A DNA stretch of 37,630 nucleotides, taken from positions 1 through 37,630 of the forward strand of contig VBIU01000012.1 in assembly GCA_005880945.1 (NCBI GenBank). Direction: 5' to 3'. The notes under the pieces are model-generated. The model saw only the letters and a program-made list of their open reading frames with translations. It searched no databases and was not told where the DNA came from. This DNA is from Chloroflexota bacterium. GTDB lineage: Bacteria; Chloroflexota; Dormibacteria; Dormibacterales; Dormibacteraceae. This document shows, piece by piece, positions 23,386-30,538 of the stretch (the stretch's first letter is position 1; every line of letters begins with the position of its first letter). Made by a program: the position numbers and the translations under genes.

Positions 23386-24576
23386 TTAGGTCGACGCGAC
23401 CCAGTTCCCGTTCTGGCGGATCGCGATCGGAGCGAAGGCCGGGGGGTTCCCTTTGGCCTGCACGGCCAGGAATTCCGGCGCGGGCCGATCCCCCTTGTTG
23501 TCGAAGTGGATCGTGCCGGTGATGCCGTCGGCGATGTTGACAGCGTGGAGCGCGGTGTTCAGGGACTTCGCGTCGGTCTTGCCGCCGTTGTCCTTCAGCG
23601 CCTGCGCGAGCGCCATCATGCCGTCGTACTCGTAAGACGAGTAGTCGCCGGGCGCGCCCCCGTACTTGGCCTTGTAGGACGCCGTGAAAGCGTCGTTCTT
23701 GGCGTTGTGGATGAACTCGGTCGTGGGCAGCGTATTGATGGTGATCCCGGGGTTGGTGATGGCCGCACCGGCGACCTTCAGTACGCTGGGGTCGGCGTCA
23801 GCGGAGTCGCCGTTCAGCTTGTACGCGGGCGCCAGGGAGACATACTCCTTGGCGAGCAACCCGAACTCCGGGTAGTAGCCGGTGTAGAACAGGACGTCCG
23901 GGTGGGTGCTGCCGATCCTGACGAGGGCGGCGGTGTAGTCCTTCTCACCCGGCGTGATGGCGTCGAAGTAGGTGACCGTCATCCCGGCGCCGGTGGCCGA
24001 GGACTTGGCGGAGTCCGCCACGCCCTTGGCGTACGTCGTGTTGTCGTGGAGGATCGCGATCTTCGAAGCCTTGAGCCACTGCTGCATGAAGCTCACGTCC
24101 GCGGGCGCTTCGGCATCGTCACGGCTGACCATGCGGAACACGTTGTCGTAGCCCTGGTCCGTGAACTTCGGGTTGCTTGACGCTGCGGTGATGAACGGCA
24201 GGTCGCCACTCCGGCGCAGGATGTCGCTTTCGGGAATCGACGCTCCGGAGCAGTAGCCGCCGACGATGGCGATGATGCCCTGCGTGAGGAGCTTCGACGC
24301 TGCCTGGGTGCCCTGCTGCGCGTCGCACGCGTCATCCTCCGAGAACCCCTGCAGCTTGCGGCCGTTGATGCCGCCCGCCGCGTTGATGTCCGCGATCGCG
24401 AGCTCGCCGGCATTACGGATGGCGGTGCCGGGGTCGGCGTAAGCGCCGGTGAACGGACCTGTGATGCCGACCTTGATCGGCCCGGAAGAACCGTTGTTGG
24501 AACTGGTACCGCATGCGGCAAGCAGCAGCGCGCCGCACGCGGCAATGCTGGCTGCCAGGAATCGCCCTTTTACCAT
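23386..24576 (-). CDS. Liv-type substrate-binding lipoprotein
   Basis: A 396-aa periplasmic-binding-protein-like receptor (type 1 fold, Peripla_BP_6). Residues 1-21 are a lipoprotein signal peptide ending in LLLAAC, so Cys22 should be lipidated and the protein anchored outside the membrane. IKVGITGPFTGAYADPG and LAIADINAAGGINGRKL are typical of LivJ/K receptors; VGGYCSGASIPES is the ligand-contact loop. It would deliver an amino acid or amide to LivH/LivM-LivG. ATG 24576 has GGGAGG 7 nt earlier. The gene is convergent with the importer operon and read from its own promoter, divergent from the ELFV dehydrogenase. Ligand identity is open. Confidence 0.92.
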   Translation of the reverse strand: MVKGRFLAASIAACGALLLAACGTSSNNGSSGPIKVGITGPFTGAYADPGTAIRNAGELAIADINAAGGINGRKLQGFSEDDACDAQQGTQAASKLLTQGIIAIVGGYCSGASIPESDILRRSGDLPFITAASSNPKFTDQGYDNVFRMVSRDDAEAPADVSFMQQWLKASKIAILHDNTTYAKGVADSAKSSATGAGMTVTYFDAITPGEKDYTAALVRIGSTHPDVLFYTGYYPEFGLLAKEYVSLAPAYKLNGDSADADPSVLKVAGAAITNPGITINTLPTTEFIHNAKNDAFTASYKAKYGGAPGDYSSYEYDGMMALAQALKDNGGKTDAKSLNTALHAVNIADGITGTIHFDNKGDRPAPEFLAVQAKGNPPAFAPIAIRQNGNWVAST

Positions 24577-24654
24577 CGGTTGCCCTCCCAACTCGATACC
24601 TGCCCAGGCAATGCTTGGAACTGCTTCACGCCCAAGCCGATCCCGGGGCACCTT

Positions 24655-24679
24655 GCCTGCCGCCATCTTCCCGGCAGGC
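24655..24679 (-). promoter_or_regulatory. Hairpin in the binding-protein mRNA leader
   Basis: An 8-bp perfect stem (GCCTGCCG with CGGCAGGC on the transcript) and a 9-nt loop lie about 80 nt upstream of the binding-protein ATG, inside the predicted 150-nt leader. It could be an attenuator or stability element; no known riboswitch fold was recognised. Confidence 0.35.
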
Positions 24680-24731
24680 CGGGGCGAGAGTGCGCCGGCG
24701 GCACGCGACTACTCCATCGCCAGACACGGCA

Positions 24732-24760
24732 AGTATCGGTACCCCTCATGTGACTGTCAA
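24732..24760 (-). promoter_or_regulatory. Sigma-70-type promoter of the binding-protein gene
   Basis: On the minus strand TTGACA (24760-24755, a perfect -35), a 17-bp spacer and GATACT (24737-24732, -10). Transcription should start near 24725, giving a leader of about 150 nt. It is the best promoter match noticed in the window and overlaps a promoter on the other strand. Confidence 0.7.
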
Positions 24761-24778
24761 GCAAGCTCAATCTAGACT
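24750..24778 (+). promoter_or_regulatory. Probable promoter of the ELFV dehydrogenase gene
   Basis: GTGACT (24750-24755) and TAGACT (24773-24778) are separated by 17 bp, each matching four of six consensus bases. The start would be near 24785, followed by GGAGGG at 24810-24815, 5 nt before the ATG. Its -35 box touches the -35 box of the opposing promoter. Confidence 0.5.
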
Positions 24779-24820
24779 TTGCCCCAGGCGGGTCGGCAAC
24801 AGCGAGCGAGGAGGGTTTGA

Positions 24821-26020
24821 ATGACGCCCGGACCGGAACCAAGGCTGCGTGTCATCTGGACCGACCCGGTTACCGGTCGAAAGGGATATGCCGTCATCGA
24901 CAGGATGGTCAACGGGCTGGCTGGAGGCGGAACGCGCATGCGCTCGGGCGTTTCGCTCGAGGAAGTTGAGCGTCTCGCGCGCACGATGTCGTACAAGAAC
25001 GGCGCTTTCAATCTCCCGGGCGGGGGTGCCAAGGGCGGGCTCGACATCGACCCCCATGACCCCCAAGCTCGCGGAATGCTGTCGCGCTACGTGCGCGCCA
25101 TGCGGCCTCTGTACCTGAGCGGCTGGGGCACGGCGGAGGACCTCGGCGTGACACAGGACCTGCTGGGCGAGGTGTTCGCGGAGCAGGGCTTGGGTCTGAC
25201 CGTGCAGGCGATGCTCGACCGATCGGGAAATTCGCAAGCAGCCGGTCGCCGGATCAGCCAGGGCCTGGCCATCCAGGTGGACGGTATCGGGCTTGCCGAT
25301 TGCATCGGCGGCTACGGTGTCGCCGAGGCGGCGGCAGCCTGCGTCGATTACAAGGGCTGGGACATGTCCGAAATGCGGGTCGTCGTGCAGGGGTTCGGCT
25401 CGATGGGGGGCTCCAGCGCCCGTTACCTGGCTAAGCTCGGGGCGAAGGTGGTGGGCGTGGTCGATGTCAACGGCGCTGTCACCAATCCGGACGCGCTCGA
25501 CGTCGAGAGGTTGCTCAAGTCGCGCAACGCGTTGGGAGAGATCGACCGCTCAGCGCTGGGATCTGGAGACCGCGAGAGCCCGGGCGAGAGGTGGCTCGAG
25601 ATCGACACAGACATCATCGTGCCGGCCGCGGTTGCCGATGTCATCACGGCGGACAACGCAGCCCAGGTCAAAGCACGAATGGTCGTGGAAGCGGCCAACA
25701 TTCCGACGACCGACGACGCCCAGCGCCGGCTCTACGAGCGGGGCGTTGTCGTCATCCCCGACTACGTTGCCAATGGCGGCGCGAATGCGTGGTGGTGGTG
25801 GACGCTCCTGGGTGTCATCGAGGCGGACGCCGACCAGGCTTTCAAGCACGTCTCAGAGGTGATGCGCGACACAGTTAAAGGCATGCTCGAACGGGCGGAC
25901 GCCAGTGGCGTATCTCCACGGGAGGCCGCCGACCAGCTCTCGATGCAAAATCTCGACGATCTGGCCGAGAAGCTTGGCGAGGACGCCTCGGAGGTCCCGC
26001 TCGAGCCGGTCAAGGCCTAG
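24821..26020 (+). CDS. Glu/Leu/Phe/Val (ELFV) dehydrogenase
   Basis: A 399-aa amino-acid dehydrogenase. SYKNGAFNLPGGGAKGG holds substrate Lys59 and catalytic Lys71, GTAEDLGV the catalytic Asp107, and GFGSMGG (191-197) the nucleotide loop, with Asp215 in VVDVNG suggesting NAD+. VEAANIPTT and PDYVANGGANAWWWW complete the family pattern. It deaminates an amino acid to the 2-oxo acid with NH3 release, or the reverse. Glutamate versus leucine/valine/phenylalanine cannot be settled by eye, but its promoter lies back-to-back with that of the Liv binding protein and the E1 complex is nearby, which favours a role in catabolism of imported amino acids. Strong GGAGGG site before the ATG. Convergent with the cupin gene (4 nt). 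Confidence 0.9.
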   Translation: MTPGPEPRLRVIWTDPVTGRKGYAVIDRMVNGLAGGGTRMRSGVSLEEVERLARTMSYKNGAFNLPGGGAKGGLDIDPHDPQARGMLSRYVRAMRPLYLSGWGTAEDLGVTQDLLGEVFAEQGLGLTVQAMLDRSGNSQAAGRRISQGLAIQVDGIGLADCIGGYGVAEAAAACVDYKGWDMSEMRVVVQGFGSMGGSSARYLAKLGAKVVGVVDVNGAVTNPDALDVERLLKSRNALGEIDRSALGSGDRESPGERWLEIDTDIIVPAAVADVITADNAAQVKARMVVEAANIPTTDDAQRRLYERGVVVIPDYVANGGANAWWWWTLLGVIEADADQAFKHVSEVMRDTVKGMLERADASGVSPREAADQLSMQNLDDLAEKLGEDASEVPLEPVKA

Positions 26021-26024
26021 CCGG

Positions 26025-26384
26025 CTAGCCTTCGGTCTTCCTGTCCCAGTCGAAAGGCCACAGCACGAAGAAGCCGACGGTGCCCGCGCGTCCCCGGTAC
26101 GTGACCTTGGCCCCGTTGGGGATCAGGACGGCCTCCCCCACGCCGGCCTTGACGCTTCCCCCTTCACCAACGATCTCCAGCTCGCCTGATTGCACGAACA
26201 GCACCTCGTCGTAGCTCAGCGTCCAGTCGGCGAACTCCGCATCCTTCTCGAACCGCATATACCCGCCGCCGAGCTGCGTGGTGCCGGCATGCGTGATCGC
26301 ACGCGACAGCTCGAGGCCTGGCACCAGCTCGGAGAACGGAAGATCGCCGTCGGTCAGCAGTTTCGCCGTCTTGTGTCCAGCCAC
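26025..26384 (-). CDS. Small cupin-domain protein (EutQ-like)
   Basis: A 119-aa single cupin barrel. TLSYDEVLFVQSGELEIVG (residues 54-72) and GEAVLIPNGAKVTYRG are the two cupin motifs, and the pattern resembles the C-terminal half of ethanolamine-utilisation protein EutQ. The His residues that hold a metal in most cupins are absent from motif 1, so enzyme activity is doubtful; a binding or regulatory role is possible. No ethanolamine genes are present in the window. Diverges from the PPOX gene across an inverted repeat. Confidence 0.8.
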   Translation of the reverse strand: MAGHKTAKLLTDGDLPFSELVPGLELSRAITHAGTTQLGGGYMRFEKDAEFADWTLSYDEVLFVQSGELEIVGEGGSVKAGVGEAVLIPNGAKVTYRGRAGTVGFFVLWPFDWDRKTEG

Positions 26385-26411
26385 CGCGCCCTCCCACCGT
26401 CATCGGATCGC

Positions 26412-26435
26412 AACGCCTCGCGAGTGCTAGGCGTT
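26412..26435. promoter_or_regulatory. Inverted repeat, candidate operator
   Basis: AACGCCT and AGGCGTT form a perfect 7-bp inverted repeat with a 10-bp spacer, in the 90-bp divergent space between the cupin and PPOX genes. TAGGCG recurs at 26446-26451, 18 bp after its first copy at 26428-26433. The layout suits a dimeric repressor; the regulator is unknown. Confidence 0.4.
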
Positions 26436-26474
26436 CACCAAACGTTAGGCGGATCGAGCCATGAAAATAGCGAC

Positions 26475-26891
26475 ATGGACCCCCGCGCGGCTGAGCTCCT
26501 CGGGCGGCCGATCATCGGGCAGCTCGGATTCCACGGCCTCGACGGCTACCCGCACGTACTTCCGGTCTGGTTTGAGTACCGCGACGACGAGCTCCTGATC
26601 GCGAGCCCTCCCGCCGCATATAAAGGACGCGCGATGGCGAAGGACGGCCGCGCCGCGCTGTCGGTCTCGACAGTTGAAAGGCCCTATCACATAGTCAGCG
26701 TCGTCGGTGACGCCACAGTCGAACGGCTGTCCGAAGCGGAGCGAATCGAGTTCGTGACCGCGATCGCCGCCCGCTACCTCGGCCCCGAAGGGGGCCGCCA
26801 GTACGTTCAGGCCTGGATCCGCGGTGGCCATCCGGGCGACGGCGAGCTCATCCGCCTCCGGCCGCTGAAAATCAACTTCTACCTGAGCTAG
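26475..26891 (+). CDS. PPOX-class split-barrel protein
   Basis: A 138-aa PPOX-family protein, the second in the window. AAELLGRPIIGQLGF and GYPHVLPVWFEYRDDELLI start the split barrel, and SPPAAYKGRAMAKDGRAALSV is the second strand block; VVGDATVERL follows. It should bind F420 or FMN. ATG 26475 gives the normal N-terminus; the frame is open back to 26190 but that part shadows the cupin gene. It ends 2 nt before the DadA-like gene, so the two form an operon, and may assist redox transfer from it; that is inference. Confidence 0.85.
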   Translation: MDPRAAELLGRPIIGQLGFHGLDGYPHVLPVWFEYRDDELLIASPPAAYKGRAMAKDGRAALSVSTVERPYHIVSVVGDATVERLSEAERIEFVTAIAARYLGPEGGRQYVQAWIRGGHPGDGELIRLRPLKINFYLS

Positions 26892-26893
26892 CC

Positions 26894-28153
26894 ATGAAAG
26901 CTATGGTGATCGGCGCCGGCGTCGTCGGCGTCACGACCGCGTATTACCTCGTGAAATCGGGCCACGAGGTGACAGTGGTCGAGAAGGAGTCCGAGGTGGC
27001 GACCCTCGCCAGCGCCGGCAATGCCGGCCTGATCGCGCCGGGGCATTCTTTCGGTTGGGCGTCGCCATCGGCGCCCAAAGAGCTGCTGCGCTCGCTGACC
27101 ATCGAGGACACCGCGCTCCGAGTCAACCCGTTCAAGGCTCCAGGCATGGGCATGTGGGGTATCAAATTTCTGCGGGAGTGCACCGCCGAGCGGGCGGTCA
27201 AGAACACTCTGGTCAAGCTGCGGCTCGCGCAGTACAGCCAGCGCATGCTGGACCAGATCGCAGCCGATGAGCACATCGACTATGACGACATCCACGAGGG
27301 GCTCCTCTACATCTACCGAGACCCCAAGCGTTTCGAGGCGGGCATCGAGAAGATGAAGCTCGTCCAGATGCACGGCCAGAAGCAGGATGTTCTCGACGCG
27401 GACGGTGTCGTCGAGGCCGAACCAACCCTCGCTCCTGTTAAGCACAAGCTGGCCGGCGCGATCTACGGGGTCACCGACTCGAGCGGCGACAGCGTGAAGT
27501 TCACGCGTGCGGTGCAGGCTTCGTGTGAACGTATGGGCTCTCGATTCCTCTTCGGCCGAGGCGTGCGGAAGCTGATCGCCGGCAACGGCAAGGTGCATTC
27601 CGCGGTGATGGAGGATGGCGACTCCCTCGCCGCCGACGTGTTCGTGCTTGCCGCCGGGGTCCAGAGCCCGAGGATCGCGCGCACCGTCGGGATCGGCCTC
27701 CCGATCGCGCCGGCGAAGGGCTACAGCGCAACGTTCCCGGTGAAGGACAACGGCGGGCGATTGATGCGGGTCGGCGCAGTCGACGAGCAGCTGCTCGTCG
27801 CGTGGTGCCGCATGGGAGACCGGCTGCGGATGACGTCGAGCGCCGAATTCACAGGCTATGAGACGACTTACACGGAACGCGACCTGCGGATGATCCGCAA
27901 GTTGGCAGCCGACCTGCTGCCGGATGCCGCCGACTACGACAAAGGCACGTACACCGCCTGCAACCGGCCGATGACGCCCGACGGGCCTCCGATTCTGGGC
28001 ACAGCCAAGCATGACAACCTGTACTTCAACAGCGGTCACGGCCACATGGGCTTCACCATGGCCTGCGGATCGAGCCGGATCGTCGCCGACCTGATCGACG
28101 GCAAGAGTCCCGAGATCCCGGTCGAGGGGATGACGCTGACCTCGCGGCCTTAG
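26894..28153 (+). CDS. DadA-like D-amino acid dehydrogenase (FAD)
   Basis: A 419-aa DAO-superfamily protein of DadA length and look. MVIGAGVVGVTTAYYLVKSG at residues 4-23 binds FAD, followed by VATLASAGNAGLIAPGHSF, and the C-terminus has RPMTPDGPPILG and NSGHGHMGFTMACGS, both DadA signatures. It oxidises D-amino acids to 2-oxo acids and ammonia, passing electrons to the membrane quinone pool rather than O2. It lies 2 nt after the PPOX gene and downstream of the ELFV dehydrogenase, so both D- and L-amino acids can be deaminated from this region. No alanine racemase is seen nearby. Convergent with the VOC gene (6 nt). Confidence 0.9.
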   Translation: MKAMVIGAGVVGVTTAYYLVKSGHEVTVVEKESEVATLASAGNAGLIAPGHSFGWASPSAPKELLRSLTIEDTALRVNPFKAPGMGMWGIKFLRECTAERAVKNTLVKLRLAQYSQRMLDQIAADEHIDYDDIHEGLLYIYRDPKRFEAGIEKMKLVQMHGQKQDVLDADGVVEAEPTLAPVKHKLAGAIYGVTDSSGDSVKFTRAVQASCERMGSRFLFGRGVRKLIAGNGKVHSAVMEDGDSLAADVFVLAAGVQSPRIARTVGIGLPIAPAKGYSATFPVKDNGGRLMRVGAVDEQLLVAWCRMGDRLRMTSSAEFTGYETTYTERDLRMIRKLAADLLPDAADYDKGTYTACNRPMTPDGPPILGTAKHDNLYFNSGHGHMGFTMACGSSRIVADLIDGKSPEIPVEGMTLTSRP

Positions 28154-28159
28154 CCTCGC

Positions 28160-28855
28160 TCAGCCGATCACGAGCTCCCCGTTGTCGTCCGCGAGCACCA
28201 GCTCGGCGACGCCGTCGACCGCGGCCTCGCGCACCTCATAGAGATCCGAATCCCCAAGCAGCACCTCGAGCTGCCGGCGGATCCGGCCCGGATCGCGGGC
28301 GCCGACCACGACGCGGCGCAAGGCGGTCGTGCCACCCCTGTGCCCCGCCTCGGCCTCACCCGGATGCAGGCCGTCGGGGATTCGCCATTCGATGACGAAT
28401 GGGATGGCGCTCGGCTCCCCACCCGTCTCGACGTCCTGCGTCCGCCAGCTCAGCACCCGGCCGTCGGGACGGTTCCGCGAGCCTTCGATCACGGGCGGCA
28501 GATTCCAGCCGGCCGCCCGAAGCTTACCCCCCAACCCCTCCAGGCTCTGTGTCCTCAGCGCCCAGGCGACAAACGTCCTGCCATCTTTCAGCGCATCCGC
28601 CAGCCGCCGGCCGAGCCGGCTTCCCTCAGCCTCATGGGGATCGACGATCGCGATCAGCTCCAGGTACTGCGAACCAAGCGGCACGATCATGTTGGCGGTG
28701 CCCACATTCGGGTGGCGCCCGCCGGAGACGCTTTGCAGACCGAAGCGCTGGTGCAGCCTCCTCGCGCCTTCCTCCAGGTCGGCGACCGGGAGCAAGACGT
28801 GGTCCACGACGGTCGGCGGATCGAGGCCCTTCGTGGACTGGGAGAAGTCAGGCAT
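28160..28855 (-). CDS. VOC/glyoxalase-like domain protein
   Basis: A 231-aa protein of the glyoxalase-like (Glyoxalase_3 type) group. VVDHVLLPVADLEEGARRL at residues 16-34 is the first beta-alpha-beta unit with His19, and GSQYLELIAIVDPHEAEGSR carries Glu66, positions used for metal binding in vicinal-oxygen-chelate enzymes. The second half has ALRRVVVGARDPGRI, a likely repeat of the unit. Function unknown; members are often dioxygenase- or isomerase-like. ATG 28855 has GGGAGGGG 5 nt before it and overlaps the end of the GNAT gene by 8 nt, so they are coupled. The longer open frame upstream shadows the GNAT gene. Confidence 0.8.
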   Translation of the reverse strand: MPDFSQSTKGLDPPTVVDHVLLPVADLEEGARRLHQRFGLQSVSGGRHPNVGTANMIVPLGSQYLELIAIVDPHEAEGSRLGRRLADALKDGRTFVAWALRTQSLEGLGGKLRAAGWNLPPVIEGSRNRPDGRVLSWRTQDVETGGEPSAIPFVIEWRIPDGLHPGEAEAGHRGGTTALRRVVVGARDPGRIRRQLEVLLGDSDLYEVREAAVDGVAELVLADDNGELVIG

Positions 28856-29444
28856 TCGATTCCCCTCCCGGTTCCCACTTGCGGACGGCCGACGCCGGCA
28901 TGTGCGGCCCGTGAATCCCCGCGCCCGGCCAGGGCCCCGGTGTCTCGTCCGGTAGATCGAACGGCTCGCCTTCCTCCTTGAAGATTCGCATGCCCCGCGA
29001 CTGGTAGTTCGCGAGCGCGTTCGGTGAGTCGAGAGTGCACGTGTGCACCCAGACCCGAGCCGCCCCCATCGCAAAGGCGCGCTGGATGGCTGTGGTAAGC
29101 ACCCACCCGCCAAGCCGCCTGCCGATGAACGCCGGCAGCACCCCGAGATAGGCGATCTCAACTTCGGGCTCGGTGATGCCGTCGAGCTCGAAGTAGCCGG
29201 CAGGCGTGCCCTCCTCGTACAGCACCCAGGTCTCTACACGCGGGTGGCTCAGCCTCGCGAGCCATTGTTCGTACGTCCACCCGAGTCGCATGGTCCAGAA
29301 CCAGTTGCCGCCGGCGGCGGTGTACAAGAACCGCCCGAGCTCCGGTGATGGCCTAACAGCCCGGCGAAACTCGAGCGGTCCAGGCGGCATGGCAGCAGGC
29401 TGGAGCTCGGCGGGGTTGGTCATCTCGAGGCTCCACGTCGTCAT
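28848..29444 (-). CDS. GNAT-family N-acetyltransferase
   Basis: A 198-aa acetyltransferase. EIAYLGVLPAFIGRRLGGWV at residues 96-115 is the acetyl-CoA-binding motif A, with the pyrophosphate loop in GRRLGG, and YFELDG precedes it as strand 4. NALANYQSRGMRIFKEE is the C-terminal helix pattern. It would acetylate an amine of a small molecule or protein. The residues EFRRAVRPSPELGRFLY form an N-terminal arm. Start is taken at ATG 29444 (MTTWSLEM); ATG 29423 or an upstream GTG at 29456 are alternatives. Divergent from the DUF1989 gene, coupled to VOC. Confidence 0.85.
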   Translation of the reverse strand: MTTWSLEMTNPAELQPAAMPPGPLEFRRAVRPSPELGRFLYTAAGGNWFWTMRLGWTYEQWLARLSHPRVETWVLYEEGTPAGYFELDGITEPEVEIAYLGVLPAFIGRRLGGWVLTTAIQRAFAMGAARVWVHTCTLDSPNALANYQSRGMRIFKEEGEPFDLPDETPGPWPGAGIHGPHMPASAVRKWEPGGESNA

Positions 29445-29486
29445 GTGCGCGCGCACCGTCGCAGCATGCCACTGTCGTGGGTCAGA

Positions 29487-30314
29487 ATGACAGCGATGCG
29501 GTTGTACCGCGACCCGGAAGTTCCCGGGCGCCTCGACTTCGATCGTGGCTTCTACCGCCGCATCGCCGAGGCCGTCGACGGCAGGCGGCGCGTGCACGAC
29601 CACATCGTTCCGATCCGCAGCGGCTACGCCTGGCCTGTCAAGGCCGGATCGGTGGTGCGCATCGTCGCTGTCGAGGGACCCCAGGTGTGCGACCTCAACC
29701 TGTGGCATCGGGACAACCCACGCGAGCGCTTTTGGGCCGCGCGGACGCGTCAGCTGCAGGGCGCGCATGTCACGACGTTCGACCGGTTGTGGTCCTGCCT
29801 GCCCTATCTGCGCCCGATGGTCACAATCACCAACGACACGCTGTCGACCGAACCGACCGCGAACGGCGGCCGCTGCCACGACTTGCTGGGCAGTCGCTGC
29901 GACCCATACCTCTACAAGCTCCTCGACGACCGCGACTACGACGTCACGTGCCACGCCAACCTTTCGCGAGCGATCGCCCCGTACCACCTGAACGAGCTCG
30001 ACGTGCATGACGTCCTGAACGTGTTCCAGGTCACCGGCCTCGATCCAGTTCACGAGATCTACTTCATGGAGCCCAGCCCAGCGATCAAAGGCGACTTCTT
30101 CGAGTTCTTTGCCGAGATCGATCTCCTGTGCGCGATCTCGACGTGCCCGAGCGGCGATCTATCCGAGTGGGGCTGGGGCCCCGAAGGCGCGGACCCCGTC
30201 GCAAACTGCCGGCCGCTCGGCGTGGAGGTTTACGAGCTGGAGGGCGAAATGCTCAAGGGCTGGACGCCGCCTGAGCCAGTGCGTGTGAAGTCGGTCTATC
30301 AAACCTCTGGCTAG
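29487..30314 (+). CDS. DUF1989 (urea-carboxylase-associated) family protein
   Basis: A 275-aa DUF1989 protein. AGSVVRIVAVEGPQVCDLN near residue 53 is the family opening, followed by QLQGAHVTTFDRLWSCLPYL, RPMVTITNDTLS and GGRCHDLLGSRCDPY, whose Cys/His/Asp residues suggest a metal site. NVFQVTGLD and CPSGDLSE are further conserved blocks. Relatives accompany urea carboxylase, and two such proteins form carboxyguanidine deiminase in guanidine breakdown. No carboxylase gene is in the window, so this is a solo member. The neighbouring transporter, ureohydrolase and aminotransferase fit guanidino-compound metabolism, as inference. Start is ATG 29487 or 29496; no clear ribosome site decides. Confidence 0.82.
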   Translation: MTAMRLYRDPEVPGRLDFDRGFYRRIAEAVDGRRRVHDHIVPIRSGYAWPVKAGSVVRIVAVEGPQVCDLNLWHRDNPRERFWAARTRQLQGAHVTTFDRLWSCLPYLRPMVTITNDTLSTEPTANGGRCHDLLGSRCDPYLYKLLDDRDYDVTCHANLSRAIAPYHLNELDVHDVLNVFQVTGLDPVHEIYFMEPSPAIKGDFFEFFAEIDLLCAISTCPSGDLSEWGWGPEGADPVANCRPLGVEVYELEGEMLKGWTPPEPVRVKSVYQTSG

Positions 30315-30538
30315 GGCCAGAGATCCGAGCGCACCTGCCGGCTCCTCGGTTTCGTCGGTCGACTCCACCATTGACGACGCTCGAGTAAGTGCGCGCTCGG
30401 CCGGTCGCTGCGCAGTGAGAGCCTGGCAGCAAATCGACGATTATCATTCCCGGAGCTATCACAGCCTCGCCCCGGCCGCCTGCGACTCGTGTTCTCGGCG
30501 GCCCGACCCTGGTTCTGCTGGCCGCGGCTGGTTGTTTC
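30315..30538 (+). other. Spacer before the MFS gene, with an open upstream frame
   Basis: This 224-bp stretch contains a less GC-rich patch near 30430-30450, a plausible promoter area. From 30419 to 30538 the MFS frame is open after an in-frame TGA at 30416-30418 and reads as a plausible N-terminus with part of a first helix (LGGPTLVLLAAAGCF), but has no ATG, GTG or TTG. No RNA gene, riboswitch or clear terminator was seen. Confidence 0.5.

Noticed and set aside
26888-28045. Long minus-strand open frame antisense to the DadA-like gene
   Set aside because: No known domain or ribosome site; explained by GC-rich codon bias of the plus-strand gene.
29400-30538. Guanidine riboswitch upstream of DUF1989 or the MFS gene
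   Set aside because: Looked for the conserved guanidine riboswitch cores and saw none in either leader.
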